Source: Nostoc sp. 'Lobaria pulmonaria (5183) cyanobiont' (GTDB lineage: Bacteria; Cyanobacteriota; Cyanobacteriia; Cyanobacteriales; Nostocaceae). From it: DNA of 64,000 nucleotides. A program made the position numbers and the translations under genes. Position 1 is the stretch's first letter. Every line of letters begins with the position of its first letter. A model generated the notes under the pieces. The model ran no database searches, was not told the origin of the DNA, and saw only the letters and a program-made list of their open reading frames with translations. The stretch lies in assembly GCF_002949795.1 (NCBI RefSeq), contig NZ_CP026692.1, forward strand, positions 3,022,545 to 3,086,544. The letters are read 5' to 3'. This document shows, in pieces, positions 7,943-16,489 of the stretch.

Positions 7943-10309
7943 ATGGGTAAATTAGTGGCGATCAAATTTGGAGAGGGTAGTTTTGAGCAGGGGTTTGCTG
8001 TCACCCTCCAAATAGGTGAAGAACACGAGCGTGCTACAACCGAAATCACCGGGAGGCTACCTTCATTCCCGGAAATGCCGCTCTATTATAGTCATTGGCA
8101 GTCTAGTTATCGGCAGATAGGCAATCGTTATCGCCTCCATGCTGACCAAATGCAGGTGACGAATGTATCGATGGTTCAAGACTGCGAAAACGCTTCTCAT
8201 ATTTTGCGGGCACGCTTTAATACCTGGCTGCGAGCAGAGGAGTTTCGCCCTTTGAGGGAAAAATGGTTAGAAAGATTATCGTCCAGCGACGAAGTAAGGG
8301 TGATTTTGCAAACAGAAAATAGCCAATTGCAGCTATTACCCTGGCATCTGTGGGACTTGTTAGAACGCTATCCCAAAGCTGAAATTGCCCTTTCTTCACC
8401 ATCCTACGATCGCATTCACAAGCCACGCACTCTTAATCAATTAGTCAATATTTTGGCAATTGTGGGCAATAGTAAGGGGATTGACACCCAAGCCGATCAA
8501 GCTTTATTGCAACAGTGTAGTAACGCAGAGGTGAGCTTTTTGGTAGAACCACAACGTAAGGACTTGACTGAGCATCTCTGGGGAAAAAACTGGGATATTC
8601 TCTTCTTTGCTGGACACAGTTCCAGTCAGAAAAATGGAGAAAGCGGACGAATTTACCTAAATAGAACTGATAGTCTTACCATTGGCGAGTTAAAGTACGC
8701 TCTCAAAAAAGCTATTGAGAATGGTTTGCAATTAGCTATATTCAACTCCTGTGATGGATTGGGTTTGGCGCGAGAATTAGCTGATTTGCAAATTCCTCAA
8801 ATGATTGTCATGCGCGAACCCGTCCCAGATCAGGTTGCGAAGGAGTTTTTAAAGTATTTTCTCCAAGGCTTTGCCGGTGGCGAGTCTTTATATCAAGCGG
8901 TACGCCAAGCGCGAGAACGCTTGCAAGGACTTGAGGATAGATTTCCTTGTGCAACTTGGCTACCAGTAATTTGCCAAAATCCGGCGCAGATACCACCGAC
9001 TTGGGATGAATTAAGGTCTGCAAAATCTGAGGATGAAGATAAAGCAAATTTACCTTTGTCTAACAGACGCAGATTTAAAAGAACTTTGTTATCCAGCTTG
9101 GCAGTTACAGTCTTGGTTTGTGGCGTGAGATTGCTGGGATTGCTAGAAAATCCAGAGATTCAAGCCTTTGACCTAATGATGCGATCGCGTCCCGCAGAAG
9201 GACTCGATCCCCGACTGTTAATAATCACAATTGACGATGAGGATCTGGCGACTCAAAGACAAAATGGCGAGTCCTTGATCGGAGCTTCTATTTCCGAAAA
9301 ATCTCTGAATAAACTCTTAGCAAAACTGAATCAATACCAACCCCGTGCGATCGGCTTGGATATCTACCGTGATTTTAAAGCCACACAACCAGATTTAATT
9401 ACTCGTCTCCAGCAAACTCAAAACTTGGTTGGCGTATGTAAGGGGAGCGATGGCACAGAAAAAATTAAAGGTACTGAGCCACCGCCAGAAATCCCCCCAG
9501 GAAATCTGGGATTCAGTGACTTTATTTACGATCGCGATGGAGTTATTCGTCGACATCTTCTGTTCATGAATCAGGAGACGACATCATTGTGTTCTGCTCC
9601 ATATTCCTTCAGTTTACAGCTAGCATCCCTTTATTTGCGCCCTTTAGGAGTTCAAACAAAGTTCACCCGTGAAGGAAATTTGCAGTTGGGTAAAACTATT
9701 TTTCCGAATCTGAAGTCTCGTACTAATGGCTATCAAAATATTGATGCTAATGGCGGTCAAATCTTACTCAACTATCGTTCTTCAAAAGAAATAGCCGAAC
9801 AGGTAAAGCTAACGCAATTTTTATCTAGTCCCATTAACCCCAACGCCATCAAAGACCGGATTGTTCTGATTGGTGTAACTGCAAAGGGGGATTCTCCAGA
9901 CACCTGGCCTACACCTTATGGCATTCCTTTAGATGAGCAAATGCCAGGAGTACTGGTACAAGCTCACATGGTCAGCCAGATCCTTGGTGCAGTCCAAGAT
10001 GGGCGGCCGTTGCTGCGAGCTTGGTCATGGTGGGCAGAGGTCGCCTGGATTTGGGGCTGGTCTTTGATTGGGGGAGTCCTGGTTTGGCGCAAGCTTTCCT
10101 TACCCTGGTTGGCATTGGCAATCGGTGTTACTTCTAGCGTTTTGTATGTAGTTTGCTTGGGTCTGTTAATTTCAGGTGCTTGGGTACCTTTTGTACCGTC
10201 GGCTTTATCGCTTGTAGCTATGGCGAGTTTGATGTCAATTTATAATCATTCAAAAATAAAAGTCCGGGCGGGGAATCGGGAGCTAAAGGAGATAAAGCAG
10301 AATAACTAA
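7943..10309 (+). CDS. CHAT-CHASE2 membrane receptor
   Basis: About 788 residues. The N-terminal cytoplasmic part carries a CHAT domain with both catalytic residues in place: FFAGHSSS (His225) and FNSCDG (Cys270). A transmembrane helix follows at about 378-398. A CHASE2 sensor domain comes next, recognisable by FDLMMRSRP, LIITIDDEDL and RAIGLDIYRDF, and should lie outside the membrane. Three C-terminal helices (about 695-770) return to the cytoplasm. The layout is that of a receptor whose external sensor could control an internal caspase-like domain. The ATG at 7943 has GGGGAG about 14 bases upstream; an in-frame TTG lies at 7919. It starts 176 bases after DUF1822 and is followed by the broken DUF928 gene after 48 bases. 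Confidence 0.85.
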   Translation: MGKLVAIKFGEGSFEQGFAVTLQIGEEHERATTEITGRLPSFPEMPLYYSHWQSSYRQIGNRYRLHADQMQVTNVSMVQDCENASHILRARFNTWLRAEEFRPLREKWLERLSSSDEVRVILQTENSQLQLLPWHLWDLLERYPKAEIALSSPSYDRIHKPRTLNQLVNILAIVGNSKGIDTQADQALLQQCSNAEVSFLVEPQRKDLTEHLWGKNWDILFFAGHSSSQKNGESGRIYLNRTDSLTIGELKYALKKAIENGLQLAIFNSCDGLGLARELADLQIPQMIVMREPVPDQVAKEFLKYFLQGFAGGESLYQAVRQARERLQGLEDRFPCATWLPVICQNPAQIPPTWDELRSAKSEDEDKANLPLSNRRRFKRTLLSSLAVTVLVCGVRLLGLLENPEIQAFDLMMRSRPAEGLDPRLLIITIDDEDLATQRQNGESLIGASISEKSLNKLLAKLNQYQPRAIGLDIYRDFKATQPDLITRLQQTQNLVGVCKGSDGTEKIKGTEPPPEIPPGNLGFSDFIYDRDGVIRRHLLFMNQETTSLCSAPYSFSLQLASLYLRPLGVQTKFTREGNLQLGKTIFPNLKSRTNGYQNIDANGGQILLNYRSSKEIAEQVKLTQFLSSPINPNAIKDRIVLIGVTAKGDSPDTWPTPYGIPLDEQMPGVLVQAHMVSQILGAVQDGRPLLRAWSWWAEVAWIWGWSLIGGVLVWRKLSLPWLALAIGVTSSVLYVVCLGLLISGAWVPFVPSALSLVAMASLMSIYNHSKIKVRAGNRELKEIKQNN

Positions 10310-10357
10310 TGTCTAATGTCCAATCTAAAATCTAAAATCCTATGAGGTCAGGTTTCT

Positions 10358-10656
10358 ATGAATTTAAATTCACAACTGATAAAACTGTTTTTAGTAGTAG
10401 CTTTTAGTTGTACAAGTTTATTAGTTAGCCTGACTCCAATACTGGCAAAACCAACTCCTAATCGCTCTGACGCTAAAACAACCCTTGCTCAAGCCACAAC
10501 TTTTACTCAACCTCCAATTCCACCTGGCTCACCTCCTGGAGGTCGTGTTCGTGGTGGAGCAAAGCGCGGGGGGCCTAGTGGATGTCCTTCACCTAAAATT
10601 GACTTGACTGCTTTAGTACCCTTTACTCAGGAAGCTAACTCTGTAATTAATGTCTG
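10358..10656 (+). pseudogene. DUF928 gene, 5' fragment (interrupted by IS)
   Basis: The frame encodes a signal peptide (basic start, hydrophobic core, cleavage around PILAK) and then the DUF928 hallmark: a Gly/Arg-rich stretch (GGRVRGGAKRGGPSGC) and LTALVP. It reads normally to VINV at 10654 and then runs into the insertion sequence, where it stops after a further 17 codons of IS-derived sequence. Removing the IS and one 4-bp target copy joins it in frame to 12016-12520 and gives a 267-residue protein. DUF928 proteins are exported cyanobacterial proteins of unknown role, often beside CHAT genes. Confidence 0.85.
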
Positions 10657-12011
10657 CTCATATCTTGCACCTGGAAATAGTAATGTCAATTCCATGACTA
10701 AGTGCTAAGGGCCGAAGCCGTTCAATGTCTAGTAGCAATAAAGACAAGACTAAATGAGGTAAAAAAGTAGATAGTGCAAGGAAAGCAGCTTGACCCCAGT
10801 CTAAAGAATCAGGGAAACAGGATGAAAGATACGTCCAATATGCTAATAAATAGGCAGTAATAGACAAGACTAACCAACGATAAATTCCTAAAAGAGTACC
10901 TTGTCCAAATCTATCTAAACCAAAGCGATATTTAGCAGTTTTAAACCAACCTTCAATTTTCCAACGGCGTTTACCCCACCAGGAAATAGTACTGGCTTTA
11001 AGAGGTTGTGTAGAGATAACATATCTTTTAACAAACTGACCATTATCGCGTTTGAAGTAATACCAAGAAAGAGTAACAGGGAAATCTAATCCAACAAGTC
11101 GGACTTGTTGTCCTCGACGATGTAGAAGTTTAACTGGATAACCATTAACCAACTTGCGATTACAACCAATACCAATAACAGCATGATATTTTAGTTTCCG
11201 AAGATTGTTGATAAAATCCTTAGTACCAAAAGCAGTATCAGCGAGAATTTTTACCCGAAATCGTTTGGTTAAATCTTTGGGTAAATGACGTACCATTCGT
11301 AATGCTATTTGAGACGGACTAGCCGTCCCTTTACCTCTCCAGACACGAAAATTCCAGGGTATACGCCATTGTCCAACTACCAAATATAAAACTACTATAT
11401 GCAAGCCTCGTTTCCCGTTGTAAACGGTTATTAGATTTTTAAATGCTTTAAATTGACCACATTTCTCTAAAGTTGTCAGGTCAATTATTACTTGTAGAAA
11501 CGCTTTTCTTCCCAATGGACAATGACTGTTAACTTGCTCAATTGCCTGTTGGCGAAGATGGCGAATTAGCTTGCGAGTAGGCCATTTATAGGTATTCAAA
11601 AATCTACTTAAAGCACTTTCAGATTTGGATTTACTGTAGTGTGGCAAAGGTTTTCCGTCTGCTGCTAGAAACAGCCCTAACATTGCTTCCAAGTTGCCTC
11701 GTTGATAACGGCTAGGCATCAATGCCAGAATCGTATACATTAGGGTATGGGCGTGGGCAAGAATGGTTTCCATATTTCTTGCTGTTATTTATGTTATCTA
11801 CGCCCTTTTCTCTCATTTTTTACGAACATATAAAAATATCTTTATGCAGATGACATTATTCCCATCTTTGTATATGTCATTTGTATATATTTTGATACTA
11901 AATGTAGTTTATTATACTAATGCAAAACGTAGAAGCTCAATTTTTAGATGTTACTTTTATTTTCTTGTTATTGACTAATACTGAGAGTTTTTATCAGGTG
12001 CAAGATATGAG
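10657..12011 (-). mobile_element. IS4/IS701-like insertion sequence, 1355 bp, complete
   Basis: Both ends carry a 17-bp inverted repeat, CTCATATCTTGCACCTG at 10657-10673 and its exact complement at 11995-12011. The flanking target duplication is TCTG (10653-10656 and 12012-12015). One transposase gene on the minus strand nearly fills the element. About 220 AT-rich bases upstream of that gene hold its promoter. The element looks intact and recent, because the host gene on both sides is otherwise undamaged. Confidence 0.92.
10658..11773 (-). CDS. DDE transposase of the IS4/IS701 superfamily
   Basis: A 371-residue transposase. DDE-type motifs are seen: IDLTTLEKCG (first Asp), ILADTAFG (second Asp) and the C-terminal RRWKIEGWFKTAK, which fits the R-x3-E-x6-K signature of IS4-like enzymes. 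A KYRFGLDRF and LTAYLLA-like helical tail follows. The first residue of the IS4 Y-x2-R motif is not Tyr here. The frame ends inside the left terminal repeat. It has no frameshift and both ends of the element are intact, so it may be active. Confidence 0.9.
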   Translation of the reverse strand: METILAHAHTLMYTILALMPSRYQRGNLEAMLGLFLAADGKPLPHYSKSKSESALSRFLNTYKWPTRKLIRHLRQQAIEQVNSHCPLGRKAFLQVIIDLTTLEKCGQFKAFKNLITVYNGKRGLHIVVLYLVVGQWRIPWNFRVWRGKGTASPSQIALRMVRHLPKDLTKRFRVKILADTAFGTKDFINNLRKLKYHAVIGIGCNRKLVNGYPVKLLHRRGQQVRLVGLDFPVTLSWYYFKRDNGQFVKRYVISTQPLKASTISWWGKRRWKIEGWFKTAKYRFGLDRFGQGTLLGIYRWLVLSITAYLLAYWTYLSSCFPDSLDWGQAAFLALSTFLPHLVLSLLLLDIERLRPLALSHGIDITISRCKI

Positions 12012-12520
12012 TCTGGGCACAAACAACAGTAGAACATCCAAGTTGGTTTTTCTATGTGCCATATACTAAAGATTCGCCATATACAGTTGAATTTGTGCTG
12101 CAATATCTAGACGATAACGAGGTATACAAAAAAGCGATCGCTCTACCGGATAAGCCCGGAATCGTCCGCGTTTCTTTGCCTAGCACTGCTCCCACTTTAG
12201 CAGTAGGTCAACAATACCGCTGGTTTTTCACCATTAACTGTGACAAGCAACAGAATGCTCCCCTAACTTTTGTTGAAGGGGTAATAAAACGAGTTAACCT
12301 CAGTCAAGCAACAGTCAAAGAACTAGAAACGGCAGAACCTCTAAAGCGCTATGCTATCTATGCCCAAAATGGGATATGGTACGAGGCGCTGACGACGTTG
12401 GCTGAACTACGTCAAAAAAATCCTCAAGATGCAGCACAGAAAGCAGAGTGGCGAAATTTATTAGGTAGCATCCGTTTAGATGATGTTGCCGAAGAACCCA
12501 TTCTTCCAGGAACACCTTAA
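12012..12520 (+). pseudogene. DUF928 gene, 3' fragment
   Basis: Starting right after the IS, the frame reads VWAQTTVEHPSWFFYVPYT, the central DUF928 motif (usually a xxPTFWFYVPY form), and continues to the natural stop with the family C-terminus (RYAIYAQNGIWYEALTTLAEL). The region from the ATG at 12056 alone would give 154 residues lacking the signal peptide, so it is unlikely to reach its normal place even if translated. The reconstruction across the IS is in frame without any base loss. Confidence 0.85.
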
Positions 12521-12558
12521 ACTAGGAAAATAATGTTTAGTTAAGCCAATATTTGATA

Positions 12559-12587
12559 GTAGAGACGTTGCAATACAACATCTCTAC
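12559..12587. terminator. Hairpin between convergent DUF928' and M3 peptidase genes
   Basis: A 12-bp stem with one mismatch (GTAGAGACGTTG / CAACATCTCTAC) and a 5-base loop lies between two convergent genes. It could end transcription both ways. The GTAGAGACG arm also resembles the palindromic repeat at 32465, so it may be a member of that dispersed family. Confidence 0.5.
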
Positions 12588-12598
12588 AGAGGTGTTGT

Positions 12599-14701
12599 TT
12601 AGTTTGCAGCAGCACTCACTAAACCATTGTGCCTAAGCAAAGCGATCGTACTTGGTTCACGACCCCGGAAAGTTTTAAACACCTCCATTGGATGCTTGCT
12701 ACCACCGAGTGCTAGCACCGTATCCCGATAACGCCGACCTGTAGCTTTTATCGCTTCTTCATTTTCTAGCCCAGCTTCTTCAAAAGCGGCAAAAGCATCA
12801 GCACTCAGTACTTCAGCCCATTTGTAACTGTAGTAACCTGCTGCATAACCACCCTCAAAGATGTGCCCAAAAGAACATAATACTGAATCTTCTGGAAGTG
12901 GTGGTAAGACAGTAGTAGTCTTGGCTATACGATGACGTACATCTGCTGGAGTTTCATTGCTACCGGAACGATAGCGGTAGTGTAGTTCTAAATCAACACT
13001 GCTAAGGTGAATTTGCCGTAACATACCAGTACCACTCATATAATTACGCGCCGCTAGCAGCTTTTGATAATAATGCTCTGGTAGAGCTTCTCCAGTTTCG
13101 TAATGTTTCGCCATGCCAAACAAAGTGGGTCGCTCATAACACCAGTTTTCCATAAACTGACTGGGCAGTTCCACTGCATCCCATTCCACATTATTGATGC
13201 CTGCGGCTCCAGCATAGTCAACCTTGGTGAGCATGTGGTGCAATCCATGACCAAACTCGTGGAACAAAGTCTCTACTTCATAGAAAGTCATCAAACTCGG
13301 CTTGCCATCTACTGGAGGAGTTTGGTTGCATATCAAATAAGCCACAGGCAACTGGATGGCAGCACCATTTTCAGTTTTGGCACGATTGATGCATACATCC
13401 ATCCAAGCACCACCGCGTTTTTCTGCTGGACGGCTATAGGGGTCTAAGTAGAAGTAAGCGATGGGAGAACCAGTTTCATCGGCTATTTGAAAATAACGCA
13501 CATCCTCATGCCATACTGGGGCTTTACCATCGGCAGGGGTTACTGTAACACCAAATAACCGCTTAACAAGTCCAAATAAGCCATCTAGCACTTGGGGAAG
13601 GGGAAAGTAGGGACGTAATTCTTCAGCGGTAAAGGCAAATTTTACTTCTCGTTGGCGTTCTGCCCAAAAGCTGATGTCCCAATGTTTTAAATCTTGATAT
13701 TCTTCTCCATAAGATGCAGCAAAAGCTTGGAGTTCTTTTAAGTCTTTGACAGCAGCATCATAACTGGCCTGGCGTAGTTCTTCTAATAATGCTTCGACTG
13801 CCTCAACATTAGGAGCCATTTTACTTGCAAGGCTCAACTCGGCAAAACTCTTAAAGCCAAGTATATCTGCAAGTTCTTGCCGTAACTCGAAAATACGCAC
13901 AATTAACGGGTTATTATCTAAATCGCCACTAGAAGCACGGGTGATATGAGCTTTGTAGAGCTTTTGGCGCAAATCTCGACGGGTGCTGTGCTGCATAAAA
14001 GGGCCGTAACTGGGAAAGTCTAAAGTAATACGCCAAGGGCCATTTTCTGGTGTGGCGTTCTCTTCTCCAGCTGCTCGTGCAGCTTGGGCGGCTAAACTCA
14101 CCAAACTTGGTGGTAAACCGTCAATTTCGGCTTTTGTTGTCAGGGTTAAGCTAAAGGCTTTCGTAGCATCAAGTACATGATTAGAGAATTTAGTAGAAAG
14201 TTCTGCCAACTCCATCTGAATGGCATTGAAACGGTCTCTTACCTCTCCTTTTAAGCCAACACCAGAAAGTTCTGCATCTCGAATGGCGGCTTCCACAATG
14301 CGCTGTTGGGCTAATTCTAAAGTTGCCCAACTATCACTGCTACGGAGTGCCTTAAAAGCATTGTAGATGGGTTGGCTTTGACCGAGTTTGTTGATAAATT
14401 GTACAACTAGTGGCTGTACGATTTCATGAGCTTCGCGCAGTTCCGGGCTATTTTTAACACCCATTAAATGATTTACCGCTCCCCAACTCCAGGTAAGCCG
14501 TTCTGTCAGCTTTTCTAAGGGTTCTACTAAACCACTCCAAGTCGGCTGTACGCTAGTCTCTAAGGTGGCAAGTTGCCGATCGAGTTCTGCTAGCAACTGA
14601 TTAAAGGCTGGTACTACTCGTTCTGGTTTAATTTCTGCAAAGGGGGGTAAACCAGTGCCTTGGAGTAAGGGATTATCGGAAATAATGGTACTTGCACTCA
14701 T
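12599..14701 (-). CDS. M3 family oligopeptidase (oligopeptidase A / PrlC-like)
   Basis: A 700-residue cytoplasmic zinc metallopeptidase. The zinc motif HEFGH is at residues 481-485, within FHEFGHGLHHML, followed downstream by the third ligand region (WDAVELPSQFMENW). Length and overall sequence match oligopeptidase A/PrlC of family M3, which cut short peptides, including released signal peptides, down to free amino acids. The N-terminal 200 residues are the usual helical cap. The gene is convergent with the DUF928 fragment and has a 500-base leader region. No sign of damage. Confidence 0.92.
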   Translation of the reverse strand: MSASTIISDNPLLQGTGLPPFAEIKPERVVPAFNQLLAELDRQLATLETSVQPTWSGLVEPLEKLTERLTWSWGAVNHLMGVKNSPELREAHEIVQPLVVQFINKLGQSQPIYNAFKALRSSDSWATLELAQQRIVEAAIRDAELSGVGLKGEVRDRFNAIQMELAELSTKFSNHVLDATKAFSLTLTTKAEIDGLPPSLVSLAAQAARAAGEENATPENGPWRITLDFPSYGPFMQHSTRRDLRQKLYKAHITRASSGDLDNNPLIVRIFELRQELADILGFKSFAELSLASKMAPNVEAVEALLEELRQASYDAAVKDLKELQAFAASYGEEYQDLKHWDISFWAERQREVKFAFTAEELRPYFPLPQVLDGLFGLVKRLFGVTVTPADGKAPVWHEDVRYFQIADETGSPIAYFYLDPYSRPAEKRGGAWMDVCINRAKTENGAAIQLPVAYLICNQTPPVDGKPSLMTFYEVETLFHEFGHGLHHMLTKVDYAGAAGINNVEWDAVELPSQFMENWCYERPTLFGMAKHYETGEALPEHYYQKLLAARNYMSGTGMLRQIHLSSVDLELHYRYRSGSNETPADVRHRIAKTTTVLPPLPEDSVLCSFGHIFEGGYAAGYYSYKWAEVLSADAFAAFEEAGLENEEAIKATGRRYRDTVLALGGSKHPMEVFKTFRGREPSTIALLRHNGLVSAAAN

Positions 14702-15210
14702 GGTTTTGTGTGAACTGCGAACGAAAAAAAATCACTGTTGATTTTTATTTATATATCTTCTAATGTAACGATCGCTGTGCTATTTAGTATTGCCATTGTG
14801 GCAAAAAGGTAAAAAAAACGATAATTCCTCACAAAAGTATGCCGATAGGACTATTTTGTTTAGTTTATGAAGTTGCGATCGCACATCGTCGGTGCTTCAC
14901 ATCGGGAACAGAGTGCATTCACCTACCTCAACCTGACCTTTTGGCGATCGCCAAAAGACACGAGCGTGTAATATGTCAAACAGCTAAGTCCGTCAGCATG
15001 GGCGTTGCCTGGAAAGCGCAGTTTCAGCCCAAGAATTGCACGTTTTCAAGGCGGGGAAGCGTACAAATTAACTGAGCGTCAGCGAGTGTCCTTACCAAAC
15101 CAAAAAGGAAGCTTCATATTTCCATATTTATGATATTATTTGGCAACTCATCTTTTTACTCGTAAAATCGAAGACAAGATCAAGGTCAGTAGAAAAGAGT
15201 CCCTAAATTA
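14702..15210. other. Intergenic region between divergent genes
   Basis: About 500 bases containing several HIP1-type sites (around 14770, 14876 and 14944) and promoters for genes on both sides. A 78-codon open frame here has no recognisable protein pattern and a base composition like the surrounding spacer. I see no RNA gene. Confidence 0.45.
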
Positions 15211-16167
15211 ATGAATACGTTAATCAGTCAGGGTGGAAGAGCTATCACTAAATTTCAGGTGGTAGACCGGATAAACGATATCGCTTGGCAAGCTCACCAA
15301 GGCAGCGTTGCAGCGATTATTCAGCTATTGAACGAAAAGCTAGCCCAGTCTTGTGTCAGAACTAGAGCCATTTTTTCTGATGGTGTCTTACAAATTCTCT
15401 GCGAGGCAGCTAGAGTAGAGCAACTAGAGCAATCTCCCCTAGTAGAACAAATCCAGCAAATTCTTGAGTCTATCGCCCCGCGTCACATTCGCCGCGTCAA
15501 GATCAACAGTCGGATTGTTCGAGAACAACAATTGCTGTGGTTAAAAGAAATAGATAGCGATCGCGAGAATCAATTGCTTTGGTCGCAGGAAATTACATTA
15601 ATTCAGCCCAATATTGTAAAGCAATTAATTAAAGATATCACAGAAGCTCAAGCTGAATTAGGAAAACCAAATTATCCTAAAACTCAAGTCTCTCGTCCTT
15701 TAGTACTCATTAACAAAGAAAAATCCAAAAATAAATCTAAAACAAAGATATTAGCAGCAGCTGGTTTATGCTCGCTGTTGTTGCTTAGTTGGGTTGTTTA
15801 TGCCCAGCTAGGTAATAAACTGAAAAATCTAATACAACCAGAAACTTCCAAATCTTTAACTACAGAAAATACTAACCACAGGAAAGCCCAAACACCATCT
15901 CGCTCTCCTAACAATAGCTTTTCTGAGCCATCTGACGATCCATTTCAAATATCTGTGCGAATTGCCAATCAAGCTTCTGCATCTGGGAAAACGGCTACAA
16001 CCTCAACTCAGTGGTTAGAGATCGCTGCTAAGTGGCAACGGGCTTCAGATTTAATGAGTACTGTACCACAAACCCACAGCCGTTATCAAGAAGCTAAGAT
16101 TCGTACTCAACTTTATAAAAAATACAGTGAGGCGGCACAAAAAGAAGCCGATAAGAGCAAATCTTAG
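15211..16167 (+). CDS. Hypothetical protein with one membrane helix
   Basis: A 318-residue protein not assigned to a named family. Residues 1-165 form a soluble domain (AWQAHQGSVAAIIQLLNEKL, then IFSDGVLQILCEAA and a RHIRRVKINSRIV strand), which resembles N-terminal domains of several cyanobacterial one-TM proteins. A transmembrane helix spans about 183-200 (AAAGLCSLLLLSWVVYAQL). A Ser/Thr/Pro-rich linker and a C-terminal helical segment (about 255-310, WLEIAAKWQRASDLMSTVP) follow. The orientation suggests a cytoplasmic N-domain and an external C-domain. Function unknown. It is monocistronic as far as can be seen. Confidence 0.7.
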   Translation: MNTLISQGGRAITKFQVVDRINDIAWQAHQGSVAAIIQLLNEKLAQSCVRTRAIFSDGVLQILCEAARVEQLEQSPLVEQIQQILESIAPRHIRRVKINSRIVREQQLLWLKEIDSDRENQLLWSQEITLIQPNIVKQLIKDITEAQAELGKPNYPKTQVSRPLVLINKEKSKNKSKTKILAAAGLCSLLLLSWVVYAQLGNKLKNLIQPETSKSLTTENTNHRKAQTPSRSPNNSFSEPSDDPFQISVRIANQASASGKTATTSTQWLEIAAKWQRASDLMSTVPQTHSRYQEAKIRTQLYKKYSEAAQKEADKSKS

Positions 16168-16489
16168 TTTTTTCTGATTGGAAGAATTCGATTAGTGATT
16201 AGTATTCCAGCAGTAGGCAATGAATTATTTACTTTACTTATCACGTTTCATCCAAGCGCGTAAAACGAATTTCGATGGCTAAGGTTTTTCTTGGGGAATA
16301 GGAGCAAATTCCCCACTTGATAATATTAGTTGTACTACTGAATAGGCGCGAAAGGGTTTTAGATAACACATATTTAATTTCTGGATATGTTTAGAAAAAA
16401 ATCGACTTTATTGTGAATAAAGTCGATTGAATCAAGCGAATTCATCCTGTGGTCAATCTAAAATTTAAAATCTAAAAGGTGTATATCCC
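16168..16489. other. Intergenic region between convergent genes
   Basis: About 320 bases that separate the stops of two convergent genes. The only structure I see is the strong hairpin at 16394-16428 and an A/T-rich short repeat just before 16490 (AAATCTAAAA-like units). Confidence 0.6.
16394..16428 (-). terminator. Intrinsic terminator for the ABC exporter gene
   Basis: A perfect 13-bp stem, AATCGACTTTATT (16400-16412) with a 3-base loop and its complement (16416-16428). Read on the minus strand it is followed by a run of T residues (A run at 16395-16400 on the plus strand). This is the classical intrinsic terminator layout for the minus-strand gene ending at 16490. It may also serve the plus-strand gene ending at 16167. 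Confidence 0.8.

Noticed and set aside
11763-11978. 71-codon open frame at the right side of the IS
   Set aside because: It lies in the promoter region of the transposase, is AT-rich and shows no protein pattern.
14839-15075. 78-codon open frame in the spacer
   Set aside because: No recognisable family, HIP1-rich spacer composition, no ribosome binding site.
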